DNA of 10,316 bases, taken from the NCBI GenBank assembly GCA_036260395.1, contig DASZZY010000139.1:1-10316 (forward strand). The letters are read 5' to 3'. Below the pieces are notes generated by a model. That model was given only the letters and a program-made list of their open reading frames with translations. It did no database searches and was not told the origin of the DNA. Position numbers and translations under genes: made by a program. Origin of the DNA: DASZZY01 sp036260395. GTDB lineage: Bacteria > Actinomycetota > UBA4738 > CALAEC01. Shown piece after piece: positions 1-6,804 of this stretch (positions within the stretch are counted from its first letter, which is position 1; the number at the start of each line of letters is the position of its first letter).

Positions 1-477
1 GCCTCGATCTCCGGGGCCTCGGCCGACGGCGTACGCGAGGAGAGGCCGGGAGGATGATGATGGCCGCCCTGACGGTCGTGGCGACGGTTGCGGCTGGGGG
101 TGGCGGCGCGAGCAGACGCAGGGCGCAGGATCGCCCTCGCCGGGGGGACCGCAGAGGGTCGAGATGACCGCCGTCGACTTCGCGATCGAGGGCGTCCCCG
201 GGACGATGGTCTACGGCGTCGCGGCTGTCACGTTGGGGTGGGCCGTTTCCGGGTGGGGACACGGGCAGGGCGGCGTCGTCGCTTCAAAGCATTTCTCAAG
301 CGCCCGAGAGCCCAATTCCAGGGCGCTTCAGCCCGGCGGGCGAGGGGCCTCTTGGGAGGGCGACGGAAGGAGGTGATGCTAGGGGGCAGACAAGGTGAGA
401 ACGGTGGCCCTGGCGGTGGCTTCGCGTAGGGCGCCGTGGAGTTGACCGAGCCGCACAAGACACAAGGAGATCGAGCG
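1..477. other. Non-coding or decayed region upstream of the cupin gene
   Basis: I see no convincing intact gene here. Two short plus-strand reading frames begin like signal peptides. One starts at the ATG triplets at 54-62, behind GGGAGG at 48-53, and runs about 36 codons to a TGA at 165-167. The other starts at 164, and its internal stretch from 207 reads MVYGVAAVT, almost the same as the cupin's MIYGIAAVT. Both then become low-complexity Gly/Arg-rich sequence with no recognisable domain. A very strong Shine-Dalgarno-like AAGGAGGTGA lies at 367-376, but only very short frames follow it. The best reading is leader or gene remnants related to the downstream secreted cupin. A real small secreted peptide at 54-167 cannot be excluded. 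Confidence 0.45.
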
Positions 478-534
478 ATGCAAGCAACAGTGAGAAGACC
501 CAGGAGGATGATCTACGGCATCGCCGCTGTCACG
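202..534 (+). repeat. Diverged direct repeat of a signal-peptide start (202-232 and 504-534)
   Basis: Bases 202-232 and 504-534 match at 27 of 31 positions by eye. Both encode Met-(Val/Ile)-Tyr-Gly-(Val/Ile)-Ala-Ala-Val-Thr in the same phase relative to an ATG. Within the nine codons, two differences swap Val for Ile and one is silent, so the coding sense has been kept. The 504-534 copy lies inside the cupin's signal peptide. The 202-232 copy lies in sequence with no intact gene. This suggests a duplicated and decayed paralogue, or a common leader module. Similarity fades after the repeat. Confidence 0.5.
464..469 (+). promoter_or_regulatory. Ribosome binding site of the cupin gene
   Basis: AAGGAG lies eight bases before the ATG at 478. 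It decides between that ATG and the in-frame GTG at 436, which has no comparable site and would put 14 polar residues before the signal peptide. Confidence 0.75.
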
Positions 535-1017
535 GCGATCGCCCTCGCCCTGGTAGCGGTCGGCCTGACGCCCTCGCGGGCACAGGAGCCCCCTCCGATC
601 CTGATCGAGCCCCTGACACCGCGGAGCATATTCACCGACCAGGTCAGTGGGCAGTTCACCATCAGGCTCGCAAGGTCTCGCGAGACGATCGTGGTCAACA
701 TGCCTGACCCGTCCCGCACGGTGGTGACGAGGATCACCGTCCAACCGGGCGCGCAGTTCCCGTGGCACACCCATTCCGGGCCGGTCGTCGTCAACATCGC
801 CCAGGGTGAGCTGACTTACGTGCCGGCCGAGGACTGCCTCCCTCGGCGGTATCCGGCAGGCACCGCGTTCGTGGACCCCGGCCACGGCCACGTCCACACC
901 GCCGTCAACCGTACTGACAGCGCGACGGTGTTCTATGCAACCTTCTTCCAGGTACCGGCAGAGGGTCCCTTGACCATCCTCGCCGAGGCACCCGCCAACT
1001 GCCGGGTCGGGCGCTGA
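478..1017 (+). CDS. Secreted small cupin-domain protein
   Basis: This 179-residue protein appears to be an exported single-domain cupin. The N-terminus is RRPRR followed by a hydrophobic stretch (about residues 12-30) and a likely cleavage site near SRA-QE (33-37), so it should act outside the membrane. The core at about 60-158 is a beta-barrel cupin. Motif 1 carries H97 and H99 (WHTH), but the glutamate usual a few residues later is not apparent (hydrophobic VVV). Motif 2 has PGHGHVH with H136, H138 and H140, then N144. These histidines could hold a metal ion. C120 and C175 could form a disulfide. Small secreted cupins of this type are common in high-GC soil bacteria and usually have no assigned reaction, so I name none. 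The gene stands alone, converges with the transport operon, and is followed by a strong inverted repeat. Confidence 0.85.
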   Translation: MQATVRRPRRMIYGIAAVTAIALALVAVGLTPSRAQEPPPILIEPLTPRSIFTDQVSGQFTIRLARSRETIVVNMPDPSRTVVTRITVQPGAQFPWHTHSGPVVVNIAQGELTYVPAEDCLPRRYPAGTAFVDPGHGHVHTAVNRTDSATVFYATFFQVPAEGPLTILAEAPANCRVGR

Positions 1018-1018
1018 G

Positions 1019-1344
1019 TCTGGCCGATATCGACGGGGCGAACGGCTCACGAACGTAGGGGTACGGTCCCCAGCCCAGGCGCTGGGGACCGTACCGACCC
1101 GTAAGGCCTCTTCGAGTTGCTGGGGAGAGGAGTCTCTCGTCGGCGTCGCGGCCGCGGTTCGCCTCGAAGCGAAGCCCCGCCATGTACGGCGTCGGCTCTT
1201 TCTTTCGGTGTCCCAGGAATCCTCGGCGTAGTACTCGGCGCGCTTGGTCGACCGTCTTTCGCCCCTCGATGATGTCATGTGTCAGGCAGTTCGCCTCCTC
1301 GTCGTGGCGCCGCGCCGAGAGCTCTCCGCGGGTGCGGTAGATGG
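1019..1344. other. Convergent intergenic region with a possible minus-strand coding remnant
   Basis: This lies between the stop of the cupin and the stop of the permease-hydrolase fusion. Apart from the inverted repeat at 1060-1095, a minus-strand frame running from inside the fusion gene through about 1344-1110 looks gene-like for some 70 codons: it is rich in Arg and Glu, with mostly G/C third positions at first and more A later. It reads HDEEANCLTHDIIEGRKTV in its middle. There is no convincing start after the fusion's stop, and the frame runs on through the inverted repeat. I recognise no family. It could be a decayed small gene or an accident of base composition. Confidence 0.4.
1060..1095. 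terminator. Perfect 15-bp inverted repeat, probable bidirectional terminator
   Basis: GGTACGGTCCCCAGC (1060-1074) and its exact reverse complement (1081-1095) flank a 6-base loop, CCAGGC. It starts 42 bases after the cupin stop and lies about 250 bases beyond the end of the minus-strand operon, between convergent genes. That is where a two-way terminator would be expected. There is no T-run on either side, which is common in high-GC actinobacteria. The perfection and length of the arms make chance unlikely. An operator or a mobile-element remnant is a weaker alternative. Confidence 0.65.
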
Positions 1345-3801
1345 CTAGATGCTCGGCAGCTTGAAGCCCGACTTGGCCAGGACGCGGTCCCGGGACTCGG
1401 CCGCCGTCCACTTCACCGCTTCCCAGTCCACGTGGAGGAGCTTGCCGCCCCGCTTCATCACGTGGCCGGCGATGAGCACCGTATCGACGTTTCCGGTGTC
1501 CATCCCCGTCACCACGGCGGTCGCGGGGTCGCCCAGTGGGGTGACGTTCATCCGGTCGGTTCGCAGCAGGATGACGTCCGCCTGCTTCCCAGGGATCAGG
1601 CTCCCGGTCTTCGCGTCAAGCCCGTTGGCCCGGGCCCCCTCGATCGTCGCCCACGACAAGACCTCCCTCGCCGACACGCGCGTCTTTCCCTCGGCGACCG
1701 CCAGGGCCCGCTGCAGTGCCAGCACCGACCGCATCTGGTTGAACATGTCGCTGGGGACGTTCGTCTCGACGTCCACCGACAGGCTCGGGGAGAGACCGCG
1801 GTCCAGGAACTTCTGGATGGGGGGCATCCCGTGGCCCATCATCATCTCGACCGGCGAGGCCAGGGAGACCGTCCCCCCCGTATCCACGATCATCTGGATC
1901 TCGGTGTCGTTCAGGGTCGTGCAGTGGATGTAGGTGGTGTCCGGCCCCATGAGGCCCGCCTCGCCGAACTCCTGGAGCTTTCCGTCCTGGCCGTAGGACC
2001 CCACCCCGACATGCGTGGTGATCCGGGCCCCGGCCTCGCGGGCCAGCTTCCAGTGGTCCCGGGTCACCTCGAAGTCGGTGAACTCGGGCCCCGGTGCTGC
2101 CAACGCGAGGGTGAGCTTCCCGCTCCCGTTCCCGGAGAAGTGATCGTGGGCCGCCCGGACGAACCAACTGGGCTGTCGCTCCTCCCACTTGCCCCACCAG
2201 GGAAACCCGTACGCGAACACCGCCCGCAGGCCGGAGTCCTTGAGCGCCTGGACCACGGCGTCGGTATGGGCGGGAGAGCCCTGGATGTGCGACCAGTCCA
2301 GCAGGCAGGTGATGCCGGCGTCCATGGCTCCCAGCGCCGAGACGAGGTTGCCGATGTACGCGTCCTCCGGGCGGTAAGCGGGGGCTAGCTTGTGTAGCAC
2401 GAAGGTGATGTAGCTCGACCGTCCCTCCAGCGGGACATCCGTCCCAATGTTCCGCAGAAGCCCCTCCCAGATGTGCCGGTGGGTGTCGACGAAGCCGGGC
2501 ATCACGATCATCCCCGTCGCGTCGATCAGCTCGGCGTCGGCCACCGCCAGCCGGCGCCCTACGTCGACGATGGTGTCCCCCTCGATCAGCACGTCGCCCC
2601 GGGCCAGGTCGCCGATGCTCGTATCCATGCTCAGCACAGTCCCGCCCCGGATCAGCCTCCGGTCGGCCGGTACCACGCGGAAGTCAACACTCGAGGGGTA
2701 GAGCTGGGGGATCTCAGCGGCCTTCGGCGGGCGGCTTCCGATCACCAGCCGCCGGGCCCGCTTGTAGTTGCGCTTCACCAGCTCCTTGAGGTCCCCGGCC
2801 TGGTAGAGAAGGATGCCGGACACCAGCAGGAGGCCGATGATCATCGGACCGTCCGCCGGGGACAGGCCCAGGTACGGCAGGACGGTGAGGATGACGGCCA
2901 GGAGCAGCGCCGCCACGGTGCCACCGACGAACGTCGCCCGCCCACCGGCCAGCGAGGCCCCACCCAGGACGGCAGCCGTGATGCTGTTGAGGGCGAACGG
3001 GCCCCCGACCTGGGCGTTCCCGATGGGCGATCGCGCCATCACGAAGAACGCCGCCACCGCGGCGAGCAGCGCCGACAGGAGCAGGGCTCGCACCCTCACC
3101 CAGATAGTCGGGGCCCCCGCTCGCTTCGCGGACCTGTCGTCGAAGCCGACCGCCCGGACCCGAAGGCCCGACCCCGAGGCGTGGAGCCACAGGTCCAGGA
3201 GGCCAGCGCCGGCCACCAGGAGGATGAAGGCCACGGGGACCGGCCCGACGCTGGTCTTCAGCAGGTCCACCAGCTCGGCATTGATGGTCCCCTGGGCGGT
3301 CGGGCGCAGAGTGAGGGAGATCCCGTCCAGGATAGACAGCGTCGCCAGCGTGGCGATGATCGAGGGGATCTTCAGGCCCCTGACTAGCGCCGCGTTGACC
3401 AGGCCCAGCACGACCCCGCAGACGAGGATGATCCCCACCCCCGCCAGGATCCCCGCCATCGTCGCGTCGGGTCCGATCCGGTAGGAGGCGATGACCACGC
3501 CGAGGCCGATCATCCCCGCCACCGAGAGGTCCAGGTATCCGACCAGGAGGGCGTGCGTCTGGCCGAGGGTGACCACGATCAGGGGAAGGGCCAGGAGCAG
3601 GATCTGCGACAGGTTGGCCGAGCTGACGAACCCCGGGAACCGGGAGTTGGCGTAGAGCAGGAGCACCGCCAGCAGCAGGACCTGGAGCACCACCGGCATC
3701 CACAGCCGGAAACGGACGATCTTGCGCCACTTGTTGATGTCCCGGGCGTCGCGCACGACCTTGCGGACCACCCGCCTGGCCGCGTCGAGACGAGCGGTCA
3801 C
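1345..3801 (-). CDS. RbsC-type ABC permease fused to a TRZ/ATZ-type amidohydrolase
   Basis: This 818-residue protein has two domains. Residues 1-30 are basic and cytosolic. About 33-335 form an RbsC/BPD_transp_2 permease with roughly eight to ten hydrophobic segments, a diverged GYLDLSVAG at 88-96 and the family's GGASLAGG at 280-287. A basic linker (about 340-380) leads to a full amidohydrolase (about 381-818). It has PGFVDTHRH with H441 and H443, later metal-ligand candidates H597 and H626 (IHC), D677, and the C-terminal GSLIPGKQADVILLRTDR at 733-750. The glutamate found three residues after the third histidine in many deaminases of this family is absent (HVGVG). RbsC-type permeases end in the cytosol, so the enzyme should sit at the channel exit. 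The GTG start at 3801-3799 overlaps the ATPase stop (GTGA), with GAGGGGG just upstream. The permease pairs with the one at 6805-7869 and the hydrolase is a paralogue of that at 7866-9140. A frameshift or assembly artefact is unlikely because the reading frame is uninterrupted. The substrate is unknown. Confidence 0.9.
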   Translation of the reverse strand: MTARLDAARRVVRKVVRDARDINKWRKIVRFRLWMPVVLQVLLLAVLLLYANSRFPGFVSSANLSQILLLALPLIVVTLGQTHALLVGYLDLSVAGMIGLGVVIASYRIGPDATMAGILAGVGIILVCGVVLGLVNAALVRGLKIPSIIATLATLSILDGISLTLRPTAQGTINAELVDLLKTSVGPVPVAFILLVAGAGLLDLWLHASGSGLRVRAVGFDDRSAKRAGAPTIWVRVRALLLSALLAAVAAFFVMARSPIGNAQVGGPFALNSITAAVLGGASLAGGRATFVGGTVAALLLAVILTVLPYLGLSPADGPMIIGLLLVSGILLYQAGDLKELVKRNYKRARRLVIGSRPPKAAEIPQLYPSSVDFRVVPADRRLIRGGTVLSMDTSIGDLARGDVLIEGDTIVDVGRRLAVADAELIDATGMIVMPGFVDTHRHIWEGLLRNIGTDVPLEGRSSYITFVLHKLAPAYRPEDAYIGNLVSALGAMDAGITCLLDWSHIQGSPAHTDAVVQALKDSGLRAVFAYGFPWWGKWEERQPSWFVRAAHDHFSGNGSGKLTLALAAPGPEFTDFEVTRDHWKLAREAGARITTHVGVGSYGQDGKLQEFGEAGLMGPDTTYIHCTTLNDTEIQMIVDTGGTVSLASPVEMMMGHGMPPIQKFLDRGLSPSLSVDVETNVPSDMFNQMRSVLALQRALAVAEGKTRVSAREVLSWATIEGARANGLDAKTGSLIPGKQADVILLRTDRMNVTPLGDPATAVVTGMDTGNVDTVLIAGHVMKRGGKLLHVDWEAVKWTAAESRDRVLAKSGFKLPSI

Positions 3802-5384
3802 CCGGCCCCCCTCGATGGAGCCTTCGGCATGGCCATCCCCAGCGGCGATCGCCCGGCTCGGGACAGCCCGGGCCCCCGCACGATGGCCTCGACGATGCGG
3901 CGCTCGTCGAGCTCGTCGCCCGGGATCTCCTCGATGATCTGGCCGCGGGACATGACCAGCACCCGGTCGCAGAGGCCGGCCAGCTCGAGAGGGTCGCTCG
4001 ACTTCATCAGTAGGGCCGCCCCGGCGTCGGCCCGGGCCCGGAGCGCCCTGTAGATGTCGAATCTGGAGCCGACGTCGACTCCCTGGGTCGGCTCGTAGGC
4101 GAGGATCACGGACGGCTCACGGAGGAACGAACGGGAGATCGAGACCTTCTGCTGGTTGCCTCCGGAGAGGAACTCCACCGGCTGCTCCAGGGAGGGGGTG
4201 CGGATGTCGAGCTGCCTGACCAGCCCGTCCACCATCCTGCGCTCCAGCCGCCTGCGCAGGAGGCCGCCCACGCTGAAGCGGCGGAGCGCGTGGATCGTCG
4301 AGTTCACCCGCACGCCCAGCACCGGCATGAGCGCCTCTCGCTTGCGGTCGCCAGGCAGCAGCAGGATGCCCGCCCGGATCGCCTCGTGGGGAGAGATCAG
4401 CGACAGCTCCCTGGCGTCACAGACCACCCGCCCGGCCTTGGGAGGCTGCCGGCCGGCCAAACAGTCGAAGAGCTGGAGCTGTCCGTTGCCCTCCGCCCCG
4501 GCTATCCCCACGATCTCGCCGGCTTCCAGGGTGAAGCTGACCGGGCCGAGGGCCTGACCCTGCAGCGCGTCGACGACGAGCACCTCGCGACGCTCCCCGC
4601 CGGCGGGCGCCGCGGGCGGGAAGGCGGCCTCGAACGGGCGGCCCACGATCAGCTCCACCAGCTCCGCCTCGCTCGTGGAGGCAGCCTCGAAGGTTCCCTG
4701 GTTGCGACCGTCGCGCAGCACGGTGATGCGGTCGGCGATCTCGAGCACCTCCGGGAGGCGGTGGCTCACGTAGACAATCCCGACTCCCCGCCGCCGGCAC
4801 GCGATCACGGTGCGGTGGAGCGCCTCGACCTCGTGGGGGCCGAGGGCGGTGGTGGGCTCGTCCAGGAGCAGCACCAGGGGATCGGTGACCAGGGCCCTGG
4901 CCACCTCGAACAGCTGGCGATCGGCCAGGGTCAGGAACCCCGCCGGCGCGTCCGGGAATAGCTCGAGGTCGAGATCGAACTCGGCGAGGAGCTTCCGGGC
5001 CCACTTCTTCCTTCGCCAGTAGGCCGGCCGCTGCTCCGGGGGGGCGGCCACGAACAGGTTGTTCTTGACCGGCTCGGCGAGGACCAGGGACGTGTCCTGA
5101 TAGGCCATGGCTAGACCGAGCTTCCGAGCCAGGGCGGGGGAATCTCTCCGCAGCGGTCGGCCCCCGATCCGGACGGTGCCCAGATCGGGGGCCACGAACC
5201 CACTGGCGATGCCGAGAAGCGTCGACTTCCCGGAGCCGTTCTCGCCGACGACGGCGTGGACCTCTCCGGCACGGCAGTCGAGGCTGACGTCGGTGAGCGC
5301 TCGAACCGCCCCGAACCGCCGGGAGACCCCCCGGAGCTCGAGGACGAGGCCTCCGTTCGGCAACGCTCGTTCCGGACCCTCCAT
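3798..5384 (-). CDS. Double-domain sugar/nucleoside-type ABC transporter ATPase
   Basis: This 528-residue protein has two tandem nucleotide-binding domains, like RbsA/MglA and YufO-type ATPases, and should drive the two permeases of this operon. Domain 1 (about 14-250) is canonical: Walker A GENGSGKST at 47-55, a loose signature LTLADRQLFEVARAL at 151-165, Walker B LLLDEPT at 172-178 and the switch histidine H208. Domain 2 (about 265-505) has a P-loop-like GAEGNGQ at 296-302 with no lysine, an intact LSGGNQQK at 406-413, and a Walker B of VILAYEPT in which tyrosine (Y430) replaces the usual aspartate. No switch histidine is visible at KSSDP (461-465). Site 2 is probably inactive or structural. 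ATG at 5384 overlaps the binding protein's stop by one base (TGATG) with no obvious Shine-Dalgarno site, suggesting translational reinitiation. The stop overlaps the fusion's GTG. Confidence 0.93.
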   Translation of the reverse strand: MEGPERALPNGGLVLELRGVSRRFGAVRALTDVSLDCRAGEVHAVVGENGSGKSTLLGIASGFVAPDLGTVRIGGRPLRRDSPALARKLGLAMAYQDTSLVLAEPVKNNLFVAAPPEQRPAYWRRKKWARKLLAEFDLDLELFPDAPAGFLTLADRQLFEVARALVTDPLVLLLDEPTTALGPHEVEALHRTVIACRRRGVGIVYVSHRLPEVLEIADRITVLRDGRNQGTFEAASTSEAELVELIVGRPFEAAFPPAAPAGGERREVLVVDALQGQALGPVSFTLEAGEIVGIAGAEGNGQLQLFDCLAGRQPPKAGRVVCDARELSLISPHEAIRAGILLLPGDRKREALMPVLGVRVNSTIHALRRFSVGGLLRRRLERRMVDGLVRQLDIRTPSLEQPVEFLSGGNQQKVSISRSFLREPSVILAYEPTQGVDVGSRFDIYRALRARADAGAALLMKSSDPLELAGLCDRVLVMSRGQIIEEIPGDELDERRIVEAIVRGPGLSRAGRSPLGMAMPKAPSRGAG

Positions 5385-6718
5385 CAGTTGGCGAACATCA
5401 ACTGCAGGATCTCGTCGGGCACCAGAGAGGTCCCCGACACGTACGGGTTCACCCGGTCCGGGTCGCAGTCGGCGGCCGTCACTTCCCGCATCACGTGCGG
5501 CACGACGATCTCCGCGGGGACAACGCTGGCGTCCTTCAGCGCCAGCATCGCCGCGGTGACCCCGACCCGCGACTGGAAGTTGCCACCGGCCGAATAGAAG
5601 ATGTTGTAGGTCGGCTCGTTCCGCTCGGCCCAGTCGCAGAACAGGGTCTGCTCGTCGGTGCGCAGCGCCACAGTGAGGTCCTCCACCGGGATCCCCAGCT
5701 CCTCATACACCTGCAGCCCGGTGTGCATCCCGTCGGAGTACTCGTACGCCCATCCCTTGATGTCGGGGTCGCTGGTGAGCAGCCCTCGGTACACGTCGGG
5801 GATGATCGGGTCGTACCAGGAGGTGTCGCCGGTCGTGGTGTCCTCGTTCGGCGGCGGGTTGACCAACTCGATCCCGTCCGCGGCCTGCAGGTCCCCGACC
5901 GCGCACCGCTGCCACCCGAGGGACAAGGCGTTGCCCGGCGTCCCGCCCAGGACGGCCACCTTACCGGTGCCCACCCCGTCGACGAGGACCTGGGCGAACG
6001 ACTGGCCGAGGGCGCAGAGGTCCTCGCCGACCACCGTCAGATAATCCTCACCGGGGATCAGGGCCCCTTCCTGGTCCGGAAGGCCGACCCAGCCGGCCGA
6101 GAACGAGGCGTACGGGATGCCCGCCTCATCCGCTTCCTTGATGGCGTCGGCGATGGCCACGCCCATGTCGGGATACCCCACGATGAAGTCGGCGCCTCGG
6201 GTGATGAGGAACCGGATGTCATTGGCATGGACGGCCGGATCCGGATCGAAGTTAGCCTCGGTGGAGACGATGGTCCCGATCTCGGGATAGGTGAGTGCCT
6301 GGAGGATGGCCTCCATGTGGCTGACCGCGCGCCACACGTTGACGGTGTCGCCGCCGCCGTCAGCGTACCCCATCACGATGGAGCCGCCGGTTCCGGTGTC
6401 GCACTCCTGGTTGTTGAAGCACTCCATCGCCTTGTCGATCGTCGCTTGATCGACGTCCTGCCTGGCCCGGGCGATGGCCGCCAGGATGATGTTCCAGCTG
6501 GCCTCGTCCGACGGCTCCACCGGCCCCAGGGCCTTCTCGATCAGCGCCGGGTCGGCGTCCGTGCTCTCGCCGAACTCGGCCAGGGGTCCTGTGCCCGTCG
6601 GGCCCTCCGTCCCTGTTCCTGTGGTCGTCGGGGTGGTCTCGCCACCACCACCACCGCCACATGCCACCGCGGTCAGGGTGAGCGCGGTGATGACACCGAT
6701 GATTCTGCTCCGCTGCAT
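5384..6718 (-). CDS. Substrate-binding lipoprotein of the ABC importer
   Basis: This 444-residue protein starts with a short lipoprotein signal peptide and the lipobox AVAC (C20). A Gly/Thr/Pro-rich spacer follows (21-46), typical of anchored binding proteins in high-GC Gram-positives. About 47-112 form a charged segment containing C100 and C106, ending in CDTGTGG. The type-1 periplasmic-binding fold starts near 113 (SIVMGYADG). It resembles the ribose/sugar-binding (Peripla_BP_4) group, with RFLITRGADFIVGYPD at 169-184 and EADEAGIPYASFS at 195-207. It would deliver the ligand to the two permeases. The start is fixed by GGAGGTGA (6728-6721) just before the ATG. The frame stays open upstream to 7984, but that part is antisense or shadow sequence of the permease gene. 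An 86-nt gap with a hairpin separates it from the upstream permease. The ligand cannot be told from sequence. Confidence 0.9.
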   Translation of the reverse strand: MQRSRIIGVITALTLTAVACGGGGGGETTPTTTGTGTEGPTGTGPLAEFGESTDADPALIEKALGPVEPSDEASWNIILAAIARARQDVDQATIDKAMECFNNQECDTGTGGSIVMGYADGGGDTVNVWRAVSHMEAILQALTYPEIGTIVSTEANFDPDPAVHANDIRFLITRGADFIVGYPDMGVAIADAIKEADEAGIPYASFSAGWVGLPDQEGALIPGEDYLTVVGEDLCALGQSFAQVLVDGVGTGKVAVLGGTPGNALSLGWQRCAVGDLQAADGIELVNPPPNEDTTTGDTSWYDPIIPDVYRGLLTSDPDIKGWAYEYSDGMHTGLQVYEELGIPVEDLTVALRTDEQTLFCDWAERNEPTYNIFYSAGGNFQSRVGVTAAMLALKDASVVPAEIVVPHVMREVTAADCDPDRVNPYVSGTSLVPDEILQLMFAN

Positions 6719-6720
6719 GT

Positions 6721-6728
6721 TCACCTCC
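6721..6728 (-). promoter_or_regulatory. Strong ribosome binding site of the binding-protein gene
   Basis: GGAGGTGA on the minus strand, with its GGAGG core five bases from the ATG at 6718, is the best Shine-Dalgarno match in the operon. It sets the start of the binding protein and fits the need for an excess of this component. Confidence 0.8.
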
Positions 6729-6745
6729 GAAACGAATCGACGGTC

Positions 6746-6783
6746 CGCTCGTCCCGCATCTGCGACGCGTGCGGGAAGGAGCG
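6746..6783 (-). promoter_or_regulatory. Stem-loop between permease and binding-protein genes
   Basis: In the only sizeable gap of the operon, CGCTC and CCCGCA (minus strand) pair with TGCGGG and GAGCG across an 11-base loop. This gives a two-part stem with a small internal loop. It lies between the permease stop at 6805 and the ribosome binding site of the lipoprotein. Such hairpins before binding-protein genes can protect the downstream message or partly terminate transcription. Which applies here is inference. There is no T-run, so complete termination is unlikely. Confidence 0.4.
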
Positions 6784-6804
6784 ACACAGGGCTGCAATCC
6801 CCCT

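Noticed and set aside
436..477. Upstream GTG start for the cupin
   Set aside because: It has no ribosome binding site and would put polar residues before the signal peptide. The ATG at 478 has AAGGAG eight bases away.
379..1278. A 299-codon minus-strand frame across the cupin gene
   Set aside because: It overlaps the well-supported cupin and crosses the terminator-like inverted repeat. Its composition is that of a shadow frame.
1279..2388. Long plus-strand frames opposite the operon (also 2473-3387, 5495-7183, 6769-7731)
   Set aside because: They are antisense to clear genes, full of His/Arg/Pro/Gly from GC-rich opposite-strand reading, with no domains.
6719..6804. Riboswitch before the binding-protein gene
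   Set aside because: Only a simple stem-loop is visible. No known purine, guanidine or other riboswitch core was recognised.
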